A stretch of DNA of 64,000 bases from Syngnathus acus (Eukaryota > Chordata > Actinopteri > Syngnathiformes > Syngnathidae): positions 5,924,967 to 5,988,966 of the forward strand of contig NC_051091.1 of the NCBI RefSeq assembly GCF_901709675.1. Direction: 5' to 3'. Both the position numbers and the translations under genes were made by a program. Each line of letters starts with the position of its first letter. The stretch's first letter is position 1. The notes beneath the pieces were generated by a model that made no database searches, was not told where the DNA came from, and saw nothing but the letters and a program-made list of their open reading frames with translations. This document shows, one piece after another, positions 27,738 to 39,025 of the stretch.

Positions 27738-28169
27738 ACTGGGGTGACCAGCTTGCAGTAAAACGGTTTTATCGCTTCTTTTTGTCTTGAGGAAGAGAAG
27801 TGTTTATTATCATGGGTTCTTAGCTTTGTTGTGTTTGTGTGTCTTAAATAGAGATCCAAATCATCACTAATTGCAGTTTTCCCGAAAGACATGCTCCGCT
27901 GTGCTGAACTTGTTTTGTCAGCCCTCTGCACTGCAATGTGCTTGTTGGCCATAACAACTGCTGCAGCAGGATCCTGATGTAATTGCATTCAAACTGTTCC
28001 CCTTCTCTTTTGCGCTTGATATCACTGCTGACACCCACTAACTCTAACTCAGCCCCGCCTCCGCTTCCCATTCTCCCGCTCTCTCTCTCTCCCATGCTCT
28101 CCGTCCGTCTCTGCTATCACACAACTCCTCGAGCTATGCCGCCTCATCTTTGATTGTGTTTGATGAACA

Positions 28170-28309
28170 GATGGAGATGGGGGAGGGCAGCACACAAACG
28201 GAAAGAGCATGAGAATCTGGCGAAGAGCACTTGGATCCATCCACGTGAACACACGGTGGTCAGTGAAACATAAGCAAAAGCTGCATGTTCATTCAGAAGA
28301 GCCTGCTCG
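28170..28309 (+). other. enho: Candidate enho 5' UTR exon 1
   Basis: Ends at a strong GTAAGT donor (28310) after GCCTGCTCG. The upstream sequence (about 28040-28130) is pyrimidine- and GC-rich, like a promoter. The 5' limit is a guess; exon identity is inferred from the donor and its place before enho. Confidence 0.4.
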
Positions 28310-29356
28310 GTAAGTAAGCAACGATTATACAAATATGCAGTTAACTTTTGATCAAATTGAAGGAAAAAAGATGCATGATCTGCAGCAAAAAATATTTTTA
28401 ATTTAAATAATTTTTGATGGACCGTTGGGGATGCGTCTTTCTAATATGCTTGTAGCGGGAACATTTTCTTACATTTTCTTAGTGGCCATCATAAATTGAG
28501 AGCAAACTTGATCTTTTTTGTTAGCTCGAGTTGTTTGCCTAATTACTGTTAACATGTTTTGTCACTATCAGACAAGAAACAATTATCTCGTGCAATTAGG
28601 CAGGCCTCCTGATTTGTTTTTAATTGAACTTTAATGACAATTCACACCAAATTGCTCTGCTGAGAACACATGTAAAATAATGACACCAGATTTGGGGTAA
28701 AGTTCCTAATCAGTTTGACTTTCATTAACATTTTGAGATGTTTGTATAGGGTGCTGTAACTGGAGTCAGTTAAAATTGAATTCCAATTTAGGCCAGTCCC
28801 AATTTCAGCACTGAATTGAAGCGATGGCCTTATTACAAAACACGATAATAACAAACGCATACTTGACTCAAAGCGTCATGTGGTTGGCAGTGGCACCCAC
28901 AGCTATTTACTCAGCTGTTCAGGTTGCTAAAATTAGACAGAAAAAAAATTATTTGTTCTGCTTGTGTCTGGTTATTACTCCTGCCAAGATAGTGATGTGG
29001 AAGATATAGTATGCAGTCATGCTGGGGAAAAAAAAAAATCTCTTTCAATGATGAACGGTCTCGCTAAATGTAGTCAAGATGGGTCATTGTAATTTATTGA
29101 GGTTGATTTAACTGAATAACGAGGATTTGATTTACTTAGGTTAGATAAACTTAATTTATTCAAGCAAGACCGACAAGTTTGGTCTATGAAGATGAAATTC
29201 ACACCTGCAGACGTTTTAAGCAAACCAATTCATGCAGTCTCTGCAGAATATAAAAGGAGCTTTTGCTATTTGGGTTTTTTATTCCATAATTTAGTTTCAA
29301 GCAAAGAGCACAAATTTGTCATCTCATTTTCTGCTCAATTTGCTTTCTCTCTCCAG

Positions 29357-29400
29357 TGACGCTATTTCCATTTTACCGACTTCCTGAAATAGCATTCCAG
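29357..29400 (+). other. enho: Candidate enho 5' UTR exon 2
   Basis: A 44-base segment bounded by the acceptor CTCTCTCCAG and donor GTATGT, followed by a 60-base intron and the acceptor CACTTTCAG at 29460. No coding potential; fits a noncoding leader exon of enho. Confidence 0.45.
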
Positions 29401-29670
29401 GTATGTGTCATTCTATACCAGCCTAATTCTGATTGCTTAATTTTTTTCCATCACTTTCAGACACTGGCAATCATCCGCTGCCGTATTTCGATTGAGCCTC
29501 TGCGGAGTCGGCCATACCAGCAAACATTTTAAATCTCGAACCTTGTCAATCAAGTGGAAGTAAAATGCACTGCATGGAAGAACAATTACTTTATGCTCAT
29601 TTTGTTTATTAGCTTATCAAACGTGGACAATGAACCCTGCAGATAACAAACAATCATAACTGGCTGCTTC

Positions 29671-29703
29671 ATGAAGACTTATGGATCCTACAATGGAATC
29701 TAA
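29671..29703 (+). promoter_or_regulatory. Short upstream ORF overlapping enho start
   Basis: ATG at 29671 opens a ten-codon frame (MKTYGSYNGI) ending TAA at 29701-29703. It overlaps the first enho ATG (29681) and the second (29693) in a different frame, an arrangement that usually lowers translation of the main frame. Confidence 0.6.
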
Positions 29704-29902
29704 AGAGAGTGTGGCAGCACTGTCCACAGCAGCATTGGTGGCCATTGTGTGTAACGCATTTGCCGCCCTCTTCCTCCTCCTCTTGTGTCTTGTCATTTAT
29801 CGAGCATGCAGGGTCCCTTCCAGCCCAGACAGACTGATGGTTCTGTCTCCCAGTGAGGGAGAAGGCAGGCCTCTAAATGAAAAGTACCTCCTGACTTCCT
29901 GA
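29681..29902 (+). CDS. enho: Adropin (energy homeostasis-associated)
   Basis: Adropin is a short peptide made mainly in liver and brain and implicated in metabolic and endothelial regulation; it has an N-terminal signal-anchor and may be secreted or membrane-bound. The open frame is 73 residues in one exon. The hydrophobic segment includes AALVAIVCNAFAALFLLLLC (human adropin has ALIAIVCN..FLLLL), then a basic CRVP turn, a serine/proline-rich linker and a terminal EKYLLTS that matches the human SYLLQP end. A second in-frame ATG at 29693 starts MESKES and could be the main start, because an out-of-frame short ORF overlaps the first ATG. In human ENHO also lies beside DNAI1. Likely transcript: leader exons ending at 28309 and 29400, then 29461 to a poly(A) signal at 31335-31340, so the 3' UTR would include a DNA transposon. 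Confidence 0.9.
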   Translation: MDPTMESKESVAALSTAALVAIVCNAFAALFLLLLCLVIYRACRVPSSPDRLMVLSPSEGEGRPLNEKYLLTS

Positions 29903-31586
29903 CTGCAGTGGGAGGAGTCTTATGTAGCAATGAGGAAAAAGTGCCAGGAAGCACCCGAAGTCGATTGGGGAAAGCAATAATTAGGCATGCCTTTGTGAAT
30001 TTAAAACCACCAACCAATAGCTCCGATGTATAGAAGTCGACATTTAATACACACAAAGTGAGGGAAATGAACGCTGTAGGTGGTTTCTAAATATATCCCG
30101 TCATTTCATCTCAGCATATTGCTGACAACGGGGACGTGTGCGCCATTGTCACTCATAGATCCAAGCAATCTGTGTGCCAGAACTCCTTACGGGAGCTGTT
30201 ACATAACGCTCGAAGATGCCACACTATATCCGTGTCCTCTTCAACATCAATGACCACCTCTACTTTTAAAAGTACCGTATTTTCTGCACTATAAGGCGCA
30301 CCTAAAAACCTCCAATTTTCTCAAAAGCCGACAGTGCGCCTTATAATCAGGTGCGCCTTATATAGGGACCAATATTGAGCTACTACAGCAGGCGTGTCCA
30401 AAGTCCGGCCCGCGGGCCAAATGTATATATCTTATATATGGACAAAGTTTTAAAATGGGCCATTCATTGAAGGTGCGCCTTATAATCCGGTGCGCCTTAT
30501 ATATGGGCAAAGTTTTAAAATGGGCCATTCATTGAAGATGCGCCTTATAATCCGGTGCGCCTAATAGTGCAGAAAATACGGTAACTACAATTTTTGGCAC
30601 ATTGGCAAAGATCATTTGAAATGAATGAGTATTTTGTCAAACAGTGTGCCATAGAAAGGAAACTGAAGAACTATGTTGGGGTGCCCGAGTACTCTTTTCC
30701 TCACAATATCATCTGCTTCTACCTGGCACAAAGTCCCACTGACTCGAACCTGAATGAGACGACATCTAGGGGAAGTTATATAGGCTTGCTTCCTTTTACT
30801 AGCTGTAGCTGAAACCGGCCAAGCATCCTAAATAGATTTGTCTTTATAGTGTGGCCGCGGTCAAACAAACAGAAGAAAACAGTAAAGACAGCGAGAGAGC
30901 AGGTTTCACGGTGTCAAAGCAACACGAACGAGCATCCTTCTTCCACAAAATCCGAGCAGCGGAACGAATAATTCACAGCTAATGGACAGAGTGCTTGCAT
31001 GTGTCCACGGCAAGATGTCAGGAGGACATTGAGTGGTGCTTCACTGAACAAGAGCGTCACAACCAAGTCGCAGCATGGTGACTCAAAGCCAAGCTCTACA
31101 TTGAAGTCTAAAGACTCTTGGGTCATGACTGGAATGTTGCCCAGGACTGCACGTGCAAGTCAATCACATCATTTGTCCTGGTTTTGCTCTGAAGATGTTG
31201 AATTTGTTTTGATGCTCACTTAGAAGAATGCTCTCCCACACATAACAATATACTATATGGAATTGCCTTTTGTGAATCACTGCTCAAGTGCACTGCAGTC
31301 CACTGTGTTGCCTGTGTAATGTAACAAGTAGATAAATAAATGTATTTTATAATTGAATCTGAGTCATTTCTTCGATGACGAAAAAAAAAATCTCATTCTG
31401 ATTCATCTAGCATTTGTAACCTTATTTGCCCCTATCAGTAATTTCTTATAAATGTTTCAATTTAATTCTATTATTTTCCCCATTTCACAGAGACAAACCA
31501 ACAATTGCCGTCAGGAACAAAAGTGATAAGTGTTGATCATTTTTTGTACACTCACTGAATGAACCTTTACCAGGAAACCATGAAGG
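29903..31586 (+). other. Probable enho 3' UTR and convergent intergenic space
   Basis: After the enho stop there is no further gene. The segment holds a MITE (30275-30581) and AATAAA at 31335-31340. The convergent end of dnai1 copy B follows, with TTTAAT at 31461-31466 as a possible minus-strand ATTAAA poly(A) signal. An open frame at 30594-30812 has no recognisable product. Confidence 0.5.
30275..30581. mobile_element. Non-autonomous DNA transposon (MITE) with TIRs
   Basis: Ends are inverted repeats starting CCGTATTTTCTGCACTAT and ending in its complement, 27 bases with one mismatch. A TA flanks each side (30273-30274, 30582-30583), consistent with a TA target duplication. The interior repeats GTGCGCCTTATA and contains a 65-base direct repeat (starting at 30431 and 30496). 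Around 30389-30415 is a GTGTCCAAAGTCCGGCCCGC stretch typical of another fish repeat, suggesting a nested insertion. No transposase. Confidence 0.85.
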
Positions 31587-34500
31587 TCACTTCACACTGC
31601 TTTGCTCTGAGTCCCTCAGTAGATTGAGTAGCTTCTCCATCTTGACCACTTCCACTTCAGGACCTTCGGGCAGCTCTTGACCTTTCTTTCCCTGCAAACA
31701 CACACACACATGGCCTTTTCTAAGTAAACACCAGAAGATGACATACCCAGTTAAGCTGGTTGTAGTCAGTGTATTGGAAACAATGAAAAAAAAACCACAA
31801 GACCTACACTGCATATCAAAAACGGATTTGTAAAATATTGATTATAATTTATGTCTTGGTTGGCATGACAACATCGCTATGTACACACACACGCATGCAC
31901 GCACAAATACACACACACACAGACACACACACACGCACAGTGTATATTTGCTCCAATATTCTACCAATATTTGTTTTTGCTTCTTTCAAATTACCCTCGT
32001 CACAGCATGACAGTATCCTTACAAATTTGAATGTGAAGCACATTAGATTGTGAACAACATTGGCGGTGACTTCAGCCCTCCAGCTTGGTTTAATATAGCA
32101 GATAATTAGATTATAAAAGACACTTTGCAAACTTCATTAAAATCCCATTTTCTTTCATTGTCTCCTCCGTTTAAACCTCAAATAATTGCGTCTGAATGAC
32201 ACACACTTTGCCTGAATAACCTGAATTTTTCCTATGTTGATTTTCCATTTTATTTCTGAGGGGCCGCTCGGTCAATGTTTTTAGCATATTGTTAATAATA
32301 TTTGTAGTGGGTGCTTGTGTCTCAAGGCCGGTTGCCATGCTGAGGTCTGAGAGCATTGTTAGCCGTGCTGAACTTTATAATTAGGCCCCAAATGTATTCT
32401 CAAGGACTGTCGTCAATAATGATGTGCCATGGGCCTGTGTGTGTCTATTCTGTATTTGATGCTTAAGAGGATAGTTTATGAGTATGGCCTACAATGTGCT
32501 GTAAAATTGAACATACATTAGGATTATTATAATTGAATCTATTTTCATTGCAGCACTTCTTCTTGTCTTTCTTTGAGTGTTACCTTTGGTTTCTTGCGGA
32601 GGTTCGGGGACAGTTTGAGGCTGATGACGGAGCCTCGGTCATCTCCCACAATGATGATTGGACGGACGGGATTAAACTCAATGTGAGTCAGTTTGCTCTT
32701 ATTTTTTGCCACCACGGGCTGCCGGCAGATGGCCTGATACTTGTTGATGCTCAGGTCAAAAACATGGACCTGAAACATGATTAGAACATTATTGCGCAAT
32801 AACGCAAAATGATTGAAAGCTACAAAAATAACAATGCAATTGTGAATGACTCATTGATATAGTATCTTTTTAGCCTTTGGAGTTTTACTCCCATGTTTTG
32901 AAAAGAATTACTACCACCATGATTTTTTTTTTACTGCGCCTCCTCCAGCTGTTTGTACAGCGGAACAATACGGACGGAAATCAACTGAATTGTCAAGTCT
33001 GGATGAAAGACGACTCAAGAGTATCTGAGCTGGACGACACGACATAAAATGTGAACTCTGCGGCCCACTCCTTCAAGCTAGCAGATGAATGATTGTGTCT
33101 GGGTCACTTGCCTGCGAACGAGATGTGAGTACTGACTACACACACAGTCATCACTTGGAAGTACGGACTTTCCGCAGCTGTGAATTCATGTGTGCTTTTC
33201 TAGTAACGTCTTCTAAGAATTGTTTAAAGGTCAGTGACGTGATTGCATATCTATCCATTTTCTTTTAACTTGAGGATACCCAAAAGGAAATGAACTGAAA
33301 TGGGATTTTCAGAACAATCTCACTTGGGCCCACTGATATTTCATTGTGACAATTCCACATCTGTCAGCTGTGATGTGAAATCTGCCAAAAACAACACAAA
33401 AAAGAAAAGGAACCGAGTTGTGTTGCCAGAACGCATTTTTTCTCACGTCTCAGCCCAGCAGACAAGCTGTTATCCTCACAAACACATATAATCACAGAAA
33501 CGATCAGTCTGAATGAGTCAAGGTGATGTCATAGGAAATGACAAATGTCATGCATGAATATGGTGACATTATACGCTGCAACTTAAAATGATGGAATTTC
33601 TCGAAAGTAAAGGATGGGCTTCTATTATTTTTCTTTTCAGCAAAATCTTCCCAAGCTAATCTTCTCAATTCCAGCCAAGAGAATGATTGTGCGGCCAGTT
33701 CATTCTTAATGGATTTACAGGTGACATTTCGATCAGGATATGACATTTACAAATCTAATCACTGGATTAGATCTTGAGAACACAATCTGAACTGTTCAAT
33801 TTCTCAATATCAGCTTGGCCTTTATACTTGAAGAACAGCTCAAAAGGGAGAGTCCAATGTTTCAGTGAAAATGACCTTCATCCACTACAGTTTTATCTTC
33901 ACATCTTTTTAATTGTGTTGGATATTTACTTTTGGAAATGTTTGGTAATGGCAACCAAACCGAAAATGACTTCGTGACTGACTGGCTAAAAAGGAATAAG
34001 TAAAATGTCATATTCATTTCAGATTGATGCTTTGGAATGATTCTTACCAATCCTTCTGTGGTGACGGCAGCAAAGACAGTGGAGGAGTACGGTGCCCATG
34101 CCACATCCCCAACTGGAGCACTGAGCTCAAACGTTAACATGGCAGTGCTGAACAAAATAATCAGGTAAACATTACAAACTTAATCTGTCTTTATAATAGA
34201 TATATTGAGCAACAATGAGAAGAATCAGAATCAGAATCCTTGTGATCCCAGCTGGGAATTTAACAAATCTGCTTTCACTCATTCTTTCTGGCTTGCCCAA
34301 TTTATATGATACTAATGACAGATGCATTTTAAAAAATACTGGTTCACTGATTTTGGAATCTTTCATCCACCAATCATCTTACTTGACAGTATGGTCCCAG
34401 ATCTTGATGGTCCAATCCGAGCTGCAAGAGATGAAAACTTTTGGGTGGTAAGGATTCCACTTGAGTGCATCCACTGCCATGTTGTGGGCAATGTAAGTCT

Positions 34501-37500
34501 CAAGGAACTGGCTTGAATAATTCTTGGAGCACTGGGGAATGGAAAACAAAATTTACTGTAAAAGAAATAGTGCGAGACTGTGAGAACTACTCATCACCAG
34601 TTGCCATAATAAATCCCGTAATTCCAAAGAGACACGCTACCATATACAAAAGATAGCTGAGAACAGAATTGTAAAAAAAAGTCTAATTTTAAGAACTTCA
34701 CAGTTTGGATTGCAAATCTGAGAGCGGTGCCAAAGAAAGTGCATACTCTCCAACTAAATCAGCTTTATGGCTTGTGCGCACAGCTGCTGTATTTCAAACC
34801 ATTGGCACTTCATCCACAGCCAAATCTCGGATGCTGCAATGAATTTCAACACACCTTGTGTATTTTACCCTCCTCTGTGCCAACGACGAAAAGAGGCTCG
34901 TTCTGTTTGTGAAAATCAAAGGATGTTCCGCCAACTGTAGACAAGAATGATGTGGTTTATTTCAGCACTTCAATGTGCAGTCCACAATGACCTGACTAAT
35001 GAACATAAAGCATTCTGTGATTTAGAAAAAAAACAAGCCCCGCTAAGTTACCACATCAAGAATGTAAAATCTCACCGGCGCTACGCCCCCGAATTCCCTC
35101 AGGACCATCAAACACAGCATCATCCAGCATGAGCCTGATAGTGTCAGAGAAGACTAGTTCATTCTGCAGACATGCAAAATCATTGTGAACACTTGCACAC
35201 AGTGCAAAAAACATTTATTGGCTCACTTGTCATAAAAAAAGAAAAGAGGCCCTACTGTCTAATGAAGTGCTTTAATGCAGACTCATTCAATTTCAATGAG
35301 CAATCAACATTTGGAACAGGGATGAGGGATTTCAAATTGAATTCACACTTTTTGTACATCATTTGAAACAGCACATTGGGCTATCATGAGCAGAAGAACA
35401 TGGCGCATAGAAACTTAACAAACTAACATCGGTTGAAAACAGGAAACAAAGACTAGGATCAGATCATGAGTTCATCTAAGCCAATTTGCGTCAGATATTA
35501 TTCAAACTGAATAAAAACTTAAGCACACCTTGATGAGTGTCCAAGACACAACACGGCCATCAGAGGACACAGAATAGAAATTGTGGTTTTTGTCCATGTC
35601 GTCGCTCTGCCATCGTACCTGATCGAAAAGTCATCACAAAATACCGTTCATTATATATCTATGCATTTTCTTTTTACGGATTGACCTTTTTGGATATGAT
35701 ATAGCTCACCTGCCAGACAGGATCAGTGTGCTTGCCAGTTTTAGCATTGCTCTTGTATTCAGCTTCCATGCTTTTCTTCTTCAAGTTGTACACACACACG
35801 CATCCATCATAGAAACCCACAGCCACCAGATAGGAATGTCGCTTATGAATATCCAGGCTCAGGACGCCGGTACTTGTCGGGAAAATGTATTCGGGGAATG
35901 TGGAGTTCTTCAACGAGTAGAAGAGGAGCATCCCGCGGCCCTGTTTGCTGAAGTCATCTGTCAATAGACGGGAAAGATGAAACGTCCCTTGAGTCATACG
36001 TACGCTTCTCAGAAAGTCAAAGTATTGATTCGCTCGTGTCACCGACTTACAAGATCCCAATCCCACACCAAAAAGGTCAGGATATTTCTCATTCCTGTGG
36101 AATAAGGTGCATTGGTGATTCATCTTGCTTCGTCATCTGTTTGACGTGTTGGTGAGCAAACTGACCAGCAGAGTGCCGTGACACACATCATTTTGGCTTT
36201 GTCGTACTGGAACTTCCACAAGGGGAGAAGAGTGCCCTCCTGGTCTCGAAATTCATCTGCCGCGTCCTCAAAAAATTTGAAATCTGAAAGGACATAACGA
36301 AGAAGATAACGTTTTAGTAGCAGTGTGACGTATTGCAATGTGTGAAAGAATAAACACACCTTGCGCTATTTCATGACATGTATTCTGATTGACCATTCTT
36401 TCCAATAGTGTGACTGCCGTGGCCATTTGGGTGATGTCATCACTCTGCTGATATGAAAACACACTTGACTGGCAAATAAAAATTAGCCTGACCGTTACAG
36501 AAAAATAGTTAATTGAGGGATATATTAATTAATAAGTATAGATGGATATACAGTAGATGTAGAGAAACGAAATTGAGTTACCGGAGTGTCATTCACAATC
36601 TTCTTTTTGTTTTGGTCCCCATCTTTCTTTGTTTGAAAGGCTCTCTGCTTCTCTTTCTTCATTTCTTGTTTCTGCAGCTCCTCCGTGTACGCATCATATA
36701 TCTCCCACTGAACAGACAAAAGAAAAGGTGAGCATTTGAGAACATTGTCTGCTGCAGATTGAAGTCGGAGAATTTATGACCTGATTAGCGCTGGCCGAAT
36801 AATTGCAGCGTGGAGGTGGTACGGTCTGGCAGCTTCTGTCCTGCATGGAAACACAACTTGAAGTCTTGAGGCATGCTGGCTACATTTTACATTATGTTTC
36901 ATTCTCAGAGACGATTTTTTTTTTTTAAATTCCTACCCGCATTGCATTATTGAGTGTTTGGGAAGCTCTTTCGATGAAATTGAACTGGTTTGTACATTTT
37001 AGCTTCTGATCCTTTGTTTTGGAAGAAGCACTGTCTGGTCTGTCATCTTCTCCAGCATCCTCTTCTTCACCTCCATCACCAGATGTATCCTATATAGAAA
37101 ACCAACAAAGAAATTACACTGTTTACTTCACCACAATTATAGATCCCAAAATGACTAGAACCAAAAATTAAAAATATACATATTTATTCAAATATTTTTT
37201 TTTTTTTACCAATGTTTCAGGTTTCTCCTCATCCGGTTCTGTTCCGGTATCAACTGTTGCTGCACGGAATCAAAAACAAAATCATACATGAAACGCATTT
37301 CTCTTTTAAATTTCTCAACATGTTGATAGTGACACCTGATGGCAGAACATATGAACTACAGTAGTCAATAAAGCGCTCTGCAAAAACATAAAGAGCATCG
37401 CCTGCAGTTGTAATAACACCCGAATTGACAAAAAGATTTTCTTGAGCACCTTCAGAGAGGTCTTCACTGGCTGCCAGCCTGCGAGCCTCATCAGAGTCCT

Positions 37501-38290
37501 GATGTATGAGACAACCATCCAAGACAAAGTGAACAGCCAGCTGATCAACAACACTGGTCAGCTTGAAAGCACCTTCCTGGAAACATAACATAAAGTAAGC
37601 AAAATAAGAAGAGCCATTCTATTCTGGTATTGTCTGCTGTAGTGTCTGTCTGACCTTGAAGCTGTATCGGACAATGTTTTGTGGCGCGTGTGGATTTTGT
37701 GCTGTCAGAATCCTTGTGACTTCCTCATTCAACTCCTACACAGAAATAAACAGAGCTCATGGAATCCTGGGTAAAATATGAAGTTAAATATGATGTTAAA
37801 ATGCCATTTAATTTGATTTATTGTATACATGTTAACTCTCTTACAGCATCAGTGAGATCCAGTTGATCAGCGGGTTTAACAGGTTTGCCATGAGTCCTTT
37901 CTTCCCAGCCATAATCACCATAGTCATCTTCTTCATCCTGCAATGAAATATTTTTTTTCTCCCATCATTTACTTTCATAGATTTAATTTAATAAGTATAT
38001 GTGTTTTAGATGACTCACCTTTCTCTTATTGGTGGCTTTTTGTAACTTTGCACCAGGCACCTTCTGATGAAGTGTAAAATGAAAAACAATGTGATTACAA
38101 ATATTATAATTTGCACAATATACAAATGAAAGTAAGTTAATACAATTACACTGTTACATAGTCACTGAGCCCATGTTATATAGTTCTCATTAACTTCACT
38201 CTATACCAACTATGCTGGTATTTCTTTTTTTCTTTCTTTGTATATTTTCCTTACCTTTTTCCCAGGTGCTGCAACATTATTGGTTGGCAT
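31587..38290 (-). CDS. dnai1: Dynein axonemal intermediate chain 1, copy B (syntenic copy)
   Basis: Outer-arm dynein intermediate chain for motile cilia and sperm flagella. Exons in transcript order: 38290-38255, 38063-38019, 37937-37845, 37735-37655, 37576-37450, 37259-37210, 37089-36937, 36840-36781, 36707-36582, 36444-36360, 36283-36166, 36094-36051, 35957-35710, 35618-35529, 35163-35076, 34934-34855, 34531-34383, 34147-34048, 32769-32584, 31691-31587; 687 residues, close to human DNAI1 (699). Landmarks: [96 protein letters not shown] and IIIVGDDRG. Start [12 protein letters not shown]; the acidic segment [12 protein letters not shown] follows in exon 3. WD40 propeller from about residue 285. 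The sequence is closer to human than copy A, and its head-to-head position with fam219a matches human, so this is the likely ancestral copy. Confidence 0.95.
31875..31938. repeat. CA-rich microsatellite
   Basis: Imperfect CA repeats in the last intron of dnai1 copy B. Confidence 0.8.
34218..34262 (+). mobile_element. Fish repeat fragment (AGAATC type)
   Basis: AGAATCAGAATCAGAATC followed by TTGTGATCCCAGCTGGGAATT resembles the widespread teleost repeat with an agaatcag run and ttgatccc...gggaa. Short degenerate piece in a dnai1 copy B intron. Confidence 0.45.
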
Positions 38291-38373
38291 CTCCAAAAGA
38301 GTCAACCTTGGACAAAACTTTAGAGGAAAGTTCCACCAGGTGAAGCCAGGCTTGGCTTGCCTGTTGTATACCG

Positions 38374-38387
38374 GTTGCCAAGACGAC
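38374..38387 (-). promoter_or_regulatory. Candidate RFX X-box of dnai1 copy B
   Basis: Plus strand GTTGCCAAGACGAC; minus strand GTCGTCTTGGCAAC fits the X-box pattern RYYNYY-N(2)-RRNRAC used by RFX factors at ciliary genes. It lies about 84 bases upstream of the copy B start codon, a usual distance. Motif match only. Confidence 0.55.
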
Positions 38388-38859
38388 CTCCGGTCCCAAT
38401 CGAGCTTCTTCGAGTGTCTCTCTGGCAGCTCGCAAACAACTCAGTGTGCATTACTGCCACCCGTGGATAATTCCCCTACTTGACCCACTTATAGGTTAAG
38501 CAAGTTATCCTCAAAATAACCATGGTTCTATCATGCATTTATGCACGACATTTGAGCTTTTTCATTGTAGCAAACACAATAAGTGCACATCTACACTAAT
38601 TGTGTTGTAATAAGCAATGTTGTTCCACATCAAATCTGTTATTTATTTTCTTATATTTACGAATCCGCTTCCTCTGTCGTTGATAGATGTGTCAATTAGG
38701 TATGGATTTTTAATTTTCTTTAGATATAAACTGTAAAAGAGATTTAAAATAAACAAACAAATAAAGAAAAACAATAATAGAGATAATATCGCCGAGACAT
38801 TTGGATTCACTGCGCACTTGTCCCTGATAGGGTGGGATCCTCATGAATATTTAAACAAC

Positions 38860-38867
38860 CCGGAAGT
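38860..38867 (+). promoter_or_regulatory. ETS/GABPA-like site upstream of fam219a
   Basis: CCGGAAGT about 160 bases before the fam219a start, typical of housekeeping promoters. Confidence 0.45.
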
Positions 38868-39025
38868 TAGGCGGTGCTGCTGTTTTGCTGTCGAGTCACC
38901 TCTGTCGGGATGGAGGAAAACGAGCCGCTATAATGCTGCAACGGAGCATCTCAAATCGGGACACTTAGACACACACCGTTATTTATCTTTAATACTGATC
39001 CGTGACAAAAAACATTTGGGCAAAA

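Larger units (their letters stand above)
26672..28100. other. Intergenic DNA between dnai1 copy A and enho
   Basis: The end of copy A has a very short 3' UTR. A CTCF-core-like site lies at 26892-26903 and a decayed SINE-like tail at 27682-27737. No coding region supported. Confidence 0.6.
38291..39025. promoter_or_regulatory. Head-to-head promoter region of dnai1 copy B and fam219a
   Basis: 735 bases separate the two start codons, which point away from each other. The dnai1 side has the X-box-like site at 38374-38387. The fam219a side has an ETS-type CCGGAAGT at 38860-38867, just after a TATTTAAA. The middle (about 38560-38800) is AT-rich. Confidence 0.6.

Noticed and set aside
27644-27988. 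114-codon minus-strand open frame before enho
   Set aside because: Includes the SINE-like fragment and no domain; no splice or promoter support.
21753-38290. Idea that the second dnai1 is an assembly duplicate or pseudogene
   Set aside because: Introns and linkers differ throughout while both reading frames and all splice sites remain intact, so these are two real, old gene copies.
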